Of a DNA stretch of 64,000 bases, positions 22,619-33,543 are shown piece by piece. The position numbers and the translations under genes are program-made. Source of the DNA: Durusdinium trenchii. Taxonomy: Eukaryota > Sar > Dinophyceae > Suessiales > Symbiodiniaceae. Every line of letters starts with the position of its first letter. Positions within the stretch are counted from its first letter, which is position 1. The notes under the pieces were generated by a model. It had not been told where the DNA came from. It saw only the letters and a list, made by a program, of their open reading frames with translations, and did no database searches. The DNA lies in the NCBI GenBank assembly GCA_963970005.1, contig CAXAMN010025339.1, positions 457,387 through 521,386 of the forward strand, read 5' to 3'.

Positions 22619-22846
22619 GTGACCGATCCGACCTCTGATCTGTCACTTTCTGCCCTGTGGCAGGGAGGGGGGGGTGGGCAGGCCTGAATCTTGAAAATTG
22701 TCACTACCATGCCAGGTGTTGAGTTAGTGACGGATCAGACCTCGGATCCGTCACCAACTCCCCAATCCAAAGCGTAGTCTCTTAGTGACAGGATTTACGC
22801 TTACAACTTTGGGAAGTTAGTGACGGATCATACTCTGATCCGTCAC
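22619..22846. repeat. Three spaced palindromic hairpin repeats
   Basis: Three imperfect copies of a 27-28-bp palindrome lie at 22619-22646, 22727-22754 and 22820-22846. Each has GTGACGGATC or close to it, a short spacer, then GATCCGTCAC or close to it, and each is preceded by GTTA. Spacings are 108 and 93 bp. They lie between the methyltransferase and the ASCH ORF and contain GATC and CG sites. They could be protein-binding operators, or a 3'-end or ncRNA hairpin. Confidence 0.8.
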
Positions 22847-23050
22847 TTATGCTTGTTTGGTTGCTAATAGGCCTTTCTTGAGTATGACCGTCGCAAGTTC
22901 GATTTTCACGACTCAAGCCGAATGGAAAGTTGTAATCCTGCACTGAGAGGTACACGTTGTGGGGCCATACTTTTGGCAGGCGGGGGTGGGTGTTGGAGCT
23001 TCAATTTCAGCGCAAAGTTAAAGTTACAAGAGCTGCTGCTGTAAGTCAGA

Positions 23051-23557
23051 ATGAATGGTGGGAGCAGCGCAGCCAGGCTCAGGGTTGAAGGAACATTTTC
23101 ACAAGTTGCTATCGCAAAGGGCTGGAGTGGCGTCGCCATGCCGCCAAGTTCCGCCTTGCTCATTGGCTACAAGTGGGCCAAGCGAATTTTGAAGAATGAG
23201 AAGTTTTGGGAAATTAGGTGCCAGTCTACTAAGAAGCGGGGACGAATCTGCATAGCAGGCACTGCCAACACTTCACCGAATCATGCAGCAATGATTCTAG
23301 GCGAGGCCACCCTGACTGCTTGCATCAAAGTTGGGGAGCGCCGTGGTTCCTTCCTATCTGCCCCGCAAGATTTCCTTTGCCTCAGGCACAACCTCAGCAA
23401 GCATCGCCTCTACTCGGTGTCAAAATTGTTGAGATTTGTTCCGGCCTCTAAGAAGGCAGCGTACGCATGGGTCCTGACAGACGCCGTTCTTTACCCTGAG
23501 CCAATTAAGCTGCCGTACAAGCGGGGGCGCATAGTGTGGGCAAAGCTGTCCGGCTAA
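23051..23557 (+). CDS. ASCH/PUA-like domain protein
   Basis: An uninterrupted ORF of 168 codons, ATG 23051 to TAA 23555-23557. The segment GYKWAKRILKNEKFWEIRCQ (residues ~38-57) matches the ASCH/EVE-type start, where a conserved Lys and E-x-R follow a helix. RGRICIAG forms the next strand. The C-terminal YAWVLTDAVLY...GRIVWAKL looks like the closing beta-barrel strands of a PUA-like fold. ASCH and EVE-like domains bind modified nucleotides in RNA or DNA. Next to a DNA methyltransferase, a role in reading or processing modified bases is possible (inference). It has no intron, unlike its neighbours. Confidence 0.6.
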   Translation: MNGGSSAARLRVEGTFSQVAIAKGWSGVAMPPSSALLIGYKWAKRILKNEKFWEIRCQSTKKRGRICIAGTANTSPNHAAMILGEATLTACIKVGERRGSFLSAPQDFLCLRHNLSKHRLYSVSKLLRFVPASKKAAYAWVLTDAVLYPEPIKLPYKRGRIVWAKLSG

Positions 23558-24084
23558 TTTACGTAGTGCTTGTTAGCTGGCTAGGAACTCCATGGATTTG
23601 AGCGCGCGATTGAACAAAGCACTGCCAAGGGCCAGGAGAGTCGTTATGAGTGCTAGATTGGATTCAAGAATAGATGACGCTGTTTACTTTGTGTTTGTGT
23701 GTGGGGTGTGCCGCTTTCACTTGTTTGTTGGCACGTTTCTTTAAAACGACAAGGGGCAGAGTTCGACAATGCGCGCTTCTTCCGGCCAGGTGAGTGGGAT
23801 GCGCCTGAAATCCAGCAAGATCGTTGTTGCCAGCGATTGCCTTCAAAATTTGTCAAAGGCAATGAATGATTGGAGATATAGACGTGTGAAAACTGTGAAC
23901 CTCCCGTTTTCTTTGATGCAGAAACAGTAGGCGTGCACGACACCAGCAGGCTTACAATGTTGCAATGTGCTGCGCGACACATGGGAACAGCGCCGTTCAC
24001 GTTTTGTGTTTTTATACATGTGTTGGAATTTTGGCACCAAGCTGGCCGAGCGTGAGTTTGACAGGGTAGAGCTCACGCGACGTC

Positions 24085-27000
24085 ATGGGAGGAAAGCGAA
24101 AGTCGGGCGGTGGAGGTGGTGCCAAGCCGAAGGTGCTGAAGCCTGACCTTGACGGACGTTTTGCCCATGTTCAGAAGGTGATTGACTGGTCGCTAGGTTG
24201 ATTTCAAGTTCTATACATGGTTCTAGAACACAGCAGGCTTGAATAGTTTCGGTTGTGTCGGTTCCCATGTGTTGTCGAGTTTCCCCCCGCTGAAGGCTTC
24301 GTGATTATGTGACACCCTGCACAGGGCCAGACAAATATTTGGAGACCAAGTATCCAACGAAGGAGAAGATGTGAGCTGTGCGTGCCATTGAAAACTTCGG
24401 TCCTTTGATCCCCCTTCGAAAAAGGTCTTGTGATGATCAGTGTTCAAGACCAGGAGCGGAAGCTTGACTTTGCGCAGTGGCTGAATGCGACCTTCCCTGC
24501 AGATCCAAGGCCCACCTACCAGACATACCAGCTGTCAGTGAGGTTTTTAAAAGTAAAAGTGTGCAGTACTGTTGAACTGTGTGTTCAAGGGTGCCAATTT
24601 TCCACTTGAGTTGGTGTGTGAGAAAAAGACCCCCACAAGTCCGGCTTTCCCCCTCCAAAACCTGCATTTCAGGCAGGTCGAACCGGACTTGTGGGGGTCT
24701 TTGATGCAAGCCAATCCAAGTGGACGATTGCAATTCAAGGGTGCATTGAGCTGCCAAGCGCAGCAGCTGCAGGCACAGATCACCAGATGAGCTGCGCGAG
24801 GGTGTGCACGCCCTGAGACCGTACCACCTTGCATGGCGAGCCGATCACGGGTTGAGCTCCCTTCAGGAACCGGAACAGTTGTATACTCTGGCGGAGCTCT
24901 ACCTGACGGAGGGGTTTCATGGCTGAGTCGATGTGCAATTTTTTCAGCAAAAGGTGTTGCCGAACCTCAGCTGGACTGAACACTTTCAGTTGAAGATGCT
25001 TGGAACCTAGGTTTCGTACAGATGCAGCTTTGCCTGGCGTAGAGCGCCTGGCTATCACTAAGCCAGATAGCGCATTCCTTGAGGCATCGTGCAAATCTTT
25101 GCCACCCTTGGCCAGTGCGCAGCACAGTCTTTGAAGGGTTCGCTCATCGTTCTTGATATTTAGTATATTTATGGTGGTGTGTTGTGTGCACCCAAAGATA
25201 GAAATTGAAATTGGGTCGCTGTGTAAGGTGATGAAATTCCGCCTTTTTCCGTTGCATATATCAAGGGCTGGAGGCGATCGATCACGGCTTTGATCGTTGC
25301 AGAAGCAATCCGCACTTTGGCTCTGGATTTCGATGAACTTTCTGAATCCTACAAGGTGCGGAGGTAGCGTGTTTTTCCGAGCGGCGTCGGCAAGAGCCAA
25401 GAGAGGTCAAGAGACTGCAAAAGGAAATAGGGCCAACTACACTGCAGTTGGCCCTATTTATTTTTGTGGTCTTGACTTGACCTCTCTTGGAGGTCGAGGT
25501 AGCAAAGCGAACGTTGTTTGGTTGCTTGAGCGTGAGGGCCACTGTGAGACTCAGTTTGTTGGTGTGTCAGAACTCTATGAAGACAGTGCACGCGACCTAT
25601 GCCCACTATGACCATGTGCAGGACCAGGTCCTTGCCTCTAGAGGCACCCGGCTGTTAGTCGATTGGTCTTAGCAGTCGGGTTTTCTCCATTCTGTCTTAG
25701 GTGTTGGGTTTTCTTCATTTCACTTGCAATAGCCGCCACTAGTCACTTTGTAGTCTACATGTGGCCTTGATGCAGGCATTACCATGTCCTCAACCTCAAC
25801 GAGGCGAGCGCCTCACGTGTTCAATCTGATGCGACAGATGGAAGTTCTGGAGCGCGCGGGATCTTCCGGAGAATCGCTTGCTGTGCCTGAGCTGCGCTTA
25901 CTTGTTTTGAATAATAAGTGCCGCTAGCTTACCTTGTTGTGTTAGTCAGCATTTGGCAATGAAAAGGCCCCTCCAAGTCTTCTGTCGAGAACTCAAAACC
26001 CAGGTTTTGGATGGGTCGCAAGCAACTTGGGGGCTTTTCTTTCATGGCCAAGTCGGGGGAAAGAACCAGCGGCCCAGAATTGGAATGAAACAAATTTCTT
26101 CAAACTGTTGGTTTGTTACTTCACTGTGTTGAGATCCTGTTTTGCGAGTTGGAGTATGTTCTGCGAATTGAGGTGTGGGACAATGCAGCCTCCGTAGCTC
26201 GCGCTTTCCAAATCGGAAAGTTTGAAAGCATGTCGGTGGTCAATCTGCAAAAGAATGTGGCTAAGCCGGTGGTGGATTCGCTTCGACAGGCCGTTCGTAT
26301 GCGCGGGATGCGCGGTTTCCTGCACCACGAAACCGTCGCGAAGGGCGTGTTCAATTTGGCCTACTCATCGGGCGCCAGTTCGATTCCTGGGGCCGAAGTG
26401 TGGTCTAGCCAGCTCACAAACAAGGATGACAATGAGCTTGTTCCCTGACGACGTTAAGCTGGCTTTTGCTGCTGTTGTTCTTGTTGCTGCTGCTGCTGCT
26501 GTTGATGCTGTGTTGTTGGTAACCCGTTCAATTTGGCTGGTTGTCAAAGTAAATAGAATGCGTCCGTGTCACGCCTCCCGTGTTGAGCTTTGGGCTTTGG
26601 GGTTCACTGCCGATAGCCACTGCCGATACTGCTGCCAATTACAAAGTAACGTAGGCGCCAACAATTTCAGACCATTGAAACTGGAGTGATAGTTCCACGC
26701 TATTTGACCCATTTTGTATCCTTTGAGCTTCTCAACTTGCAGAGTTGGGGATTTGAATTTTTGGGCCATATTTAAGGACCAAACACGCAGCCCATAAGTT
26801 ATTGCTCACCTTGCGCGGCTGACCTTTTCAGAAACTCAGGCTTTGCTACTTGTGCGCCGCATGTGCCAAGACTGGGACAAGTTGGCACCGAACATGTGCA
26901 AGAGTTGGGGCTTGCGTGAGAGCAATCAATTGCACGCATGCTGTGGAGGCTTCTTGTATTTCATGGGACTGCTGCGAGAGAAGGTGCCAACGAAAGAGTA

Positions 27001-29076
27001 TGATGATGTTGCCAGCGATCTACAAAAGCAATTCATGATGGGGTTTCTCGATCCTGACATCGTGCATGCAATCTCTACCACGGCGCCACCAGCGCCTTTG
27101 GATTCTGTGGCCTTCCTGAGGAAAGGGGGTTTGCGATGCAGTTTGCAAGGTTGTTTTGGCTGAAAGCCTTCTTGGTTAAAAAGACCTTGTCCCATGTAAA
27201 ACACTGGTGGCCCATTCAAAACAGCGCAGGAGCATTTGCACGGACATCGCGGAGCGCGGCAAGCGAGAGGTTGAGGAGCGTGACCGTGAATTGGCTGACC
27301 AGGTGAACACAGCCACTTTGAAGCAGCTCCAACTCAAGTTTGAGGCGGACTTGGGAGTGCTGAAGGAGCGCGTGCCTACGAAGGAGAAGGAAGCGCAAGA
27401 GGCGGCCCTCGACATCAAATACTTGGCTCAGAGACAGAAGACACTTGTGTCAGATTTGTTTGGGTTCGCAGTTCAAAAACCACGCAAGGTTTGACCCTAC
27501 TATGCGGGGGCAAGTAGGGATGAGCCATATAGGATATCTTGCGTTGCGCTATTATCTGGGGTCAGTCTGGTATTTGTGGGTGGTGTGGAGGTTGACCAGC
27601 CTTTTTCCATTTTGTTCCTCAGGACTGGGCAGGATTACACCCGAGACTGGCTGGAGACGAGCTGCAAGTTCATTGTTGTTGACAGCGCAATGAGTTCTGC
27701 CGTCAGAGCACTGACGTCTCAGATCAGCAAATTGACAGAAGGCGGAGGCCGTGCGTACCTTGCCCATTCTTTTTTGGTGCTGGTGCTATTTTTATGTTCT
27801 TTCACCTTTGGCTTTTCTATATTGGCCACAGTCGTTTCTTTTAATTTAGGGTTTAAAGGTACGTTTTGGCGCTGCTGGACGCGACTGTGTTTCCGGCAAA
27901 TGCAATGGTGGTCCAGAATGCTTTGAGCACGCTGGCAACGGTATATTGAGCCTGGGTGTGACAAACATCGGTCACGTGCAGCTTCCAGTGCCCCATTCGA
28001 ACACCGCGAGCAGCGCCTTGCTCAAGCACAGGAGGATCATTGAGGATCACCTGATGGGCGCCGGCCTGGATGTCACGCAAACGGTTGCAGTGAACTTTGC
28101 GCAGCCACAGGATGCACGGTCTTCTGATCGAAGAAGTGGGATCCAAACGTGCATCGCAGTCACGGGATCTGGCACGAGAGCGTCCCTCCATTGGTCGCCG
28201 CCTGCCTTGATTGGGCCTTTGACCCTCATCAAGTTCACAGACCTGATTGGATATGACGCTGATGTGAAGCCGGGCCCCACTGCCCGCGTCGAGCAGACAC
28301 TTAGCTTGGTGAGAAATTAAGGAAATTTTTGCGCTCAGGTGTGTGCGTGTTTTTTTGGGGGGACAGAGTTTGAAGCAGTAGAACCTACACGCAGTGGTGT
28401 TGAGGAAGGGACTTGCAGTCCACAATGGCATCATCGATGCATACCTGAACGGGCTGACGCGAGATCCCGAAGACAAAGTGATAGTCTTCGACATCCTCCC
28501 CAACAGGCCGGCTTGCAGTGCGTGTGGTCTGTTCAAATCAGTTGGCGTTTCTTTGTGGAGGTTTGAGGTTTGGGGGAGTATATAGCCCTGACCGCAAGGT
28601 ACGCGGAATTTGGCCGCGCTGTTTGCGAGAGACGCTTGGCCGGGCACACACCTTTTCTCTCTTACATGGGATTGATCAAGGACTCGCAGAAGGATAACCT
28701 TGCTGCAGTGGAGGAGATGGTATATAACCATTGGGATGGTAGCTCGCACGCGCCAGCAAAACAACGTCCCAAGGAGGAGAAGGAGAAACCTTCCCTGTCA
28801 CTGGTCCTGTGGCACAACAACCGGCCAATCTTCCCAGATGCTTTGGTCAGGAAATTTGCTGACGGGAGTGACCAGCATGCGCAGATTCTGCGGATGAAGA
28901 AGGAGTTGGAAGACTTGTGGCCTTCTTCCGCTGGTGGGGAGAGCGCCGTTGTGAGCGCAAGGGCTGCCGGCTCGCCTGACTTTACTGGGACGCGTGTGTT
29001 GGACCTGTCTCGGGAGGTTGACCTTGCCAGAACGCCGTCCAGCGAGTTCAAGGAGGACCGGTTGCTAGGCTTTTGA
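24085..29076 (+). CDS. Long multi-exon gene of the giant element, function unknown
   Basis: The ATG at 24085 opens MGGKRKSGGGGGAKPKVLK, a basic Gly-rich start. Coding-like exons on the same strand then follow: about 24430-24535 (ERKLDFAQWLNATFPADP), 24770-24905, 25303-25352 (LALDFDELSESYK), 25561-25650, 25780-25920, 26140-26440, 26830-27160 (QKQFMMGFLDPDIVHAIS), a helical block at 27210-27430, 27620-27750, 27870-28310, 28385-28555 (VIVFDILPNR) and 28575-29076 (stop TGA). Many junctions have GT or GC donors and AG acceptors. The 27.2-27.4 kb block predicts a coiled coil. No known domain is recognised. It may be more than one gene. Its size and position suggest a core element function rather than decayed cargo. 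Confidence 0.45.
24625..24702. repeat. Intronic 20-bp perfect inverted repeat
   Basis: AAAGACCCCCACAAGTCCGG at 24625-24644 pairs perfectly with its reverse complement at 24683-24702, leaving a 38-nt loop. It lies between coding blocks of the long gene. It may be a small fold-back element, possibly of introner type. Confidence 0.85.
25397..25500. repeat. Nested stem-loop, MITE-like, in an intron
   Basis: Outer arms CCAAGAGAGGTCAAG (25397-25411) and CTTGACCTCTCTTGG (25486-25500) are perfect 15-bp inverted repeats. Inside them a second palindrome pairs 25425-25438 with 25446-25459 (AATAGGGCCAACT core). The 104-bp unit looks like a miniature inverted-repeat element within an intron. Confidence 0.8.
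25959..26046. repeat. Imperfect inverted repeat in an intron
   Basis: tggcaatgaaaaggcccctc...caagt is matched by acttgggggcttttctttca...tggcca about 50 bases on. The left arm resembles the one near 17630, also inside the giant element. This suggests a small dispersed family of intronic fold-back repeats. Confidence 0.55.
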
Positions 29077-29221
29077 CGTAAGTCGGTTGTGCAGCGACGT
29101 CGTGTCCAATTGATGAGCGTAGACGTGTGGCTTGTACTGGAGGGCCCAGGGTTAATCAGTGCTTTTATGATGTTGGGGTTGAAAGCTTCCTTCTTGTGCC
29201 TTGGGGTACTTTTTTTCCCGA

Positions 29222-30214
29222 GGTTGGCGCTGTGCCCCGGAAAGGCGAACAGGCCTTCGATCCTGATCACGAAGTCTTTTGATATCTACCTCGGGAACTT
29301 GAACTCGGAGGCGATGGATGTTCCTTGCGGAGAACTTTTCGGCTTCAATGTGGGGTCCTTTGAGATGAGGATTGTGAAAAGTTTCTGGGCCATTCAATTT
29401 GAAACACGTTTTCTGCACATTTTACAGATAAAAGATGTTGGACAACATGCTTGATGCCGAGAACGTGAATAGCGGCTAGCGTGCTTCTGCTTGCCATGTA
29501 ATGTTCTAGGTTCGGGTCCTGCTGAAACCCACACGCTCCCCTGGCGATTGGAGAGCGACATGACGTTGGTCGCCTTCGAAAAAGCGCCCATGCCATTCTG
29601 TCAATTCCTTTGCAAGATTGGGCAGGAGCGTGGGATCACTGACCTTGCCATTTGGGACCATGAATGCACGCAAAAAATGGAGCCTGCCCCTTGGCTCAAC
29701 CTGCGTCCAAAACCTGCATATTTTGCGCAAACCTTTGATTCACAAACGCGGTCTCAGGCTCCTGCTGGCACGGACAAATCTGGCCCTACATTGGTTCCGT
29801 GGAGGTATGACGTGAAGCCTGATCCCTCTATGTCAACGAACTGCTTCAAGCCAAATTCATTGGCTTCTGGTTTCGATCACTCGGCCCACAAGCCTTCAAC
29901 TTTGGGGTGCGCTTTTGGGGGTGCGATGGATAAGGTGCCCCGTCAGTCCTCCTGTTCTCACGCGGGTTTGGTGTGGGAGGCAGGGGTTTGCAAGAAAAAA
30001 CTACAAAGAACCTGTAGCTATCAATAGACGTGACCCTCAAGACCTTTTGCCGTAATGCCACTGAGATTGGGGACTTTTCATAAAGTCAGCCCAGCGGAGT
30101 TGCCTCAGGTCCAAGTGCAAGCTGGAGGATCAACGCCAAAGGTCATGCCGACCAAGCCAAAAGTGTACCTCACGGCGTCGGTCCAAATTCCTCCTTTGAC
30201 TTGGGTCAAGCTGT
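29222..30214 (+). CDS. Unrecognised multi-exon gene in the giant element
   Basis: Three coding-like blocks. About 29225-29380 reads RPSILITKSFDIYLGNLNSE. About 29510-29990 starts GPAETHTLPWRLESDMTLVA and continues for some 150 residues, including a second Pro-rich part. About 30090-30214 starts SPAELPQVQVQAGG and ends at a TGA. AG acceptors precede the second and third blocks. No family is recognised. The gene could also be joined to the Lys-rich exon that follows. Confidence 0.35.
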
Positions 30215-30827
30215 GAGCCTCTGGGTTTGAAAATTCTTCATGGTGAATCAGTCAGGCGTTTTGTGATTGGGAGGAGGCCATTCAAGATCCTTTCTGAGCA
30301 TGTTGGATTCACTTCAAATAATTCAAATACTATCAACTCGACGTGTTTCCACCCCCTCCAGCTGTCAACCGGCCTGTCGATTCTGTAGGGCCTGGGGCAA
30401 GTGCGTGAGCGTGGAATCATAGCCCCAGTTGCTGGCAGTTCATTTTCCCAAAGACCACAGCAGTTCAAAATGAATGCGCTGCTTGGATTCAAGACCCATG
30501 GACACGCAATAATGACTATATACTATTGCAATGCCACTTAAAGGCCCCTTCAATCCATGTTACTAGTACGAGTGTTTGCTCTTTTGAAGCTGAATGCGCC
30601 GGCATTTTTAGTGCCCTCAAAGAAAGTGTCTGACGTTTGTGTGACTGGCAGAGTTTAGCTGTGTGGCGGATGGCAGTTCTTCCAGCAGTTACTGCTTTGA
30701 GTGGGTCTGAAGAGGAGAACATCAGTCCATGTCTTTTTCTAGATTGCTTTAATCAACGCTGTAACCAGAAACGGTTGTCAAGTTGCCTTCAAAGCTCGAC
30801 ATGCATTCGAAACGCGGATGCCTGAGA

Positions 30828-31203
30828 GGAGGACGCTCCGGTTCGCAAGCGGCCCGCGGCGGTGGAGCGGCCTGAAGGTGAGGCGCCTGCCAAGAAACCA
30901 AAGGCTGAAGCAAAGGGAAAGGCAAAGTCATTACCAAAGAAAAAGTCGGAACCAACGGGAAAGTCAAAGGCCAAGGCGGAACCAAAGAAAAAGGCGGAAA
31001 CAGCAGAAGCAGAAGAACCGAAGGCAAAGGCCAAGTCTTTGCCAAAAACGAAAGCAAAGGTGACTCCCAAAAAAGAACCAGCACCAGTTGAGCCTGAGGG
31101 AGGAAATAGCCTTGCTGAAGGGGGTGGCTCTTCCAGCGCGCCTGCTCCATCTGTGATGAAGCGCCCATCTGCTCTTCGCCGCCCATCAGGCCGGAAAGCT
31201 TGA
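30828..31203 (+). CDS. Lys/Ala/Pro-rich tail, chromatin-protein-like
   Basis: An exon of about 125 codons ending at TGA 31201-31203. It is built from repeated K/A/P/E blocks: KKPKAEAKGKAKSLPKKK, then KAKAEPKKKAETAEAEEP, and a terminal MKRPSALRRPSGRKA. The composition resembles H1-like or HMG-type DNA-binding tails and would be nuclear. It carries SP and RRPS phosphorylation-type motifs. Whether it is a stand-alone protein or the C-terminus of the 29.2-30.2 kb gene is not clear. Confidence 0.5.
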
Positions 31204-31258
31204 TTCTTGTTTGGGCTCATTGTGCGCCATCATTACTCTGCCCGAAGTCTTGTGCCTA

Positions 31259-32246
31259 GTAGGTGGTGGGAGTGGTGGCGGTGGTGGCAGTGGTAGCGGT
31301 GGCGGCAGCCATGTCACCAATGTGTACAACTATGGGGGACGCCGCTTTTGCATCAAAGTTGATGGGAGTGAGATTTGCGCTCCTAGCCTGTACTTGGTGT
31401 GTCAACGTGTTTCTTCGTGCAGGTTTCGTGATTTGTGTGTCCTACACTAGGTCTGTATTGGATTGGCTTGCGCTTTGATTAAACTAATATCTTGCGTTGC
31501 GCTTCTGCTCGGTTCTGCGTCCCAATCTTACAAACTGGTGAAACTAGGTTGGCGGCATGCGTTTGGATCCACAGAAGTGCCGCGAAGCCATCGTGGGCGA
31601 CTCAGAAAAATGTGTGAGAAAGAGTTGCGCTTAAAAACTTTCGGACGCCCCGTCACCGTCTCTGAATGTCCCTATCAGGAGATTGTCCGAACTCACGCCG
31701 TGGGTGGAGACAGCTTTAACTTCTGCCGCCAATTGGCTGCCGCGTCCTCAAATCTTTTGGATTGACGATGACTGGTCAAAACTTAGACTTGGACTATCGA
31801 TGTTTTTTACACATCAAACCCTGACTCGCAAGTCTGCTGACCTTATGCCTTACGTGCTGCTGTTATTATTCAAATCTCTTGCAACGCCAAATCAAAATCC
31901 TGGGAGGCTTCTTTGAGGGCTCAGATCCCAGACCAGGGTGCAGGCAGCAAAACAGCCAAGACTGTTTGGGCCCATTTCATGAAACTCAATGAACATGATA
32001 CTGGCATTGGGTAACAGTGAACAGTGGGACGTGACCTGCCTTGCTGCTTCTTCCAGTCACAGTATCCACCCAAGCTATCCATGCTCTCGACTGCCATTGT
32101 CTTTGCTTTGGTCAGGCGATGATGCGAAGGCGGCGAAGGATGGTGGGATTGAGGAAGACGCGGACCTTGCGAATGAAGGTGGGGAGGAAGAAGCAGCGCA
32201 GGACGACGAAGTGGTGGAGACAGACGACCCGAAGGATGTGGACTGA
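31259..32246 (+). CDS. Gene with Gly-rich start and acidic C-terminal tail
   Basis: A Gly/Ser-rich exon (from about 31260) runs into HVTNVYNYGGRRFCIKVDG. A possible middle exon lies about 31560-31760. A strongly acidic last exon (about 32115-32246) contains GIEEDADLANEGGEEEAAQ and ends PKDVD then TGA. Acidic tails of this kind are common on chromatin-associated proteins. No domain is recognised and exon linkage is inferred from order only. Confidence 0.35.
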
Positions 32247-32249
32247 TCG

Positions 32250-33540
32250 TGTGACAGACACTGTGACTGTGGCACTTGTGGATGCTCCCGCAAAAAAGGT
32301 GCAGCGCTGGATGAGTTGAGCAGTGACTGTTCTCTGTGACAGGTATACTCAGTATACTCCTACAAGGCCTTTAAGCCGCAAAAAGCTTAGCAAAGCGCTC
32401 ATAGACGGCCATGTTAAGGACAGTAACAGTAGTGGAGTTGAGGTGGGGGGCAGCTTGGCCTGAGCAGTTTCAGGCCCGCAGGTTACGTACTGTAAACCAG
32501 CATTGCGTTCTTGGATGTCCCCTCAAACTGGTGGTGATTCTGGTCAGGGTGCTGCCTCATGCTGTTAAATTCACCCCGTGTGAGTCAATGTTCACGATCC
32601 CTTTGGGGCCCAGGGGCCCTTCAGTCTGTACGCGTCGCCTTTGTTGTCAGTGGACTGTCTCATGGCTCAGCTTACCGAGCATTTACAAGTCAAGTCAAGT
32701 TTGCTGTTAGTTCGCCGTGCTGGGCAGCCATGCTGGCTGTTCTTTGGCCCTCGTCAACCAAGAGGTCACACAGATTCTGGCTTCTGATTCTGATTGAGAC
32801 GAGGGTGAAGAAACGAAATTAATTTGACAGGTTTGGTCCAACGCCCAATGCCGTTTTAGATTTTGGACGATGGGCAGGGTACGAAAGCCTCATACTATTT
32901 AAATGAAAACATGTTTATTTGTCAACTGCTCTGCCCACAACCCAGGATCTGGCTTGTGGCTTGCGGAGTCCATCGAAGTGAAATTTTTCAAACAATTTGG
33001 AGACCTTCAGAAACAGCAAGCTGCCACCTGAGATCAAATAGCCGAACTGCGGATATAATTTTCCGGGAGTTCGCTGCATTGCGTGAGCTCAACTCAAGCC
33101 CGAAAACTCGGTATGCCTGACGCCTTGAGTTTTGAGGCCTGTCCTGGGTGAGGGCCCTACTAAAGCCATTCATGTACGTGTGGTATGAATGAAGAGTGAA
33201 AGTTAGAGCAAACATATTTATATACATTTTGCTGTCCATAAAAGACTTAGTGAAGTACTGTTTTTGTTTTTACTAGTCGCGTGCCTCCTATCGGCTCACC
33301 CAGGATCAGGATTTAACTGATGTTTGGCGATTGGACTTTCAAAACTTTGTTGCGCCAAAAAGGTCTCTCCGAGTCTCTTTCCTGAAGCGTTGACCAGTCA
33401 TCACAGCTCTTACCACCACTAAGAACTGTTCACACAGCAAAACATCAACAAACAAGGGCTACCAAACCAATTTGAGGTGGGCTTTCCAGGGCAGGGAGGA
33501 GGTAAGAGTAACGTGGTTCCTTCATGATGTCGCCAACATG
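32250..33540. other. Non-coding right end of the giant element
   Basis: About 1.3 kb between the last coding-like exon and the right TIR. Open frames are short and have no motif. There is a small repeated CAAGTC near 32690 and AT-rich stretches, but no coding exon I can support. Confidence 0.4.
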
Positions 33541-33543
33541 GCA

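Noticed and set aside
24780..25400. A 206-codon minus-strand open frame inside the giant element
   Set aside because: It overlaps + strand exons with plausible splice sites, crosses both intronic and exonic parts, and has no motif. All other element genes are on the + strand.
27853..28764. A 303-codon minus-strand open frame
   Set aside because: It is antisense to several + strand coding blocks, changes composition along its length, and has no recognisable domain. It is probably a shadow frame.
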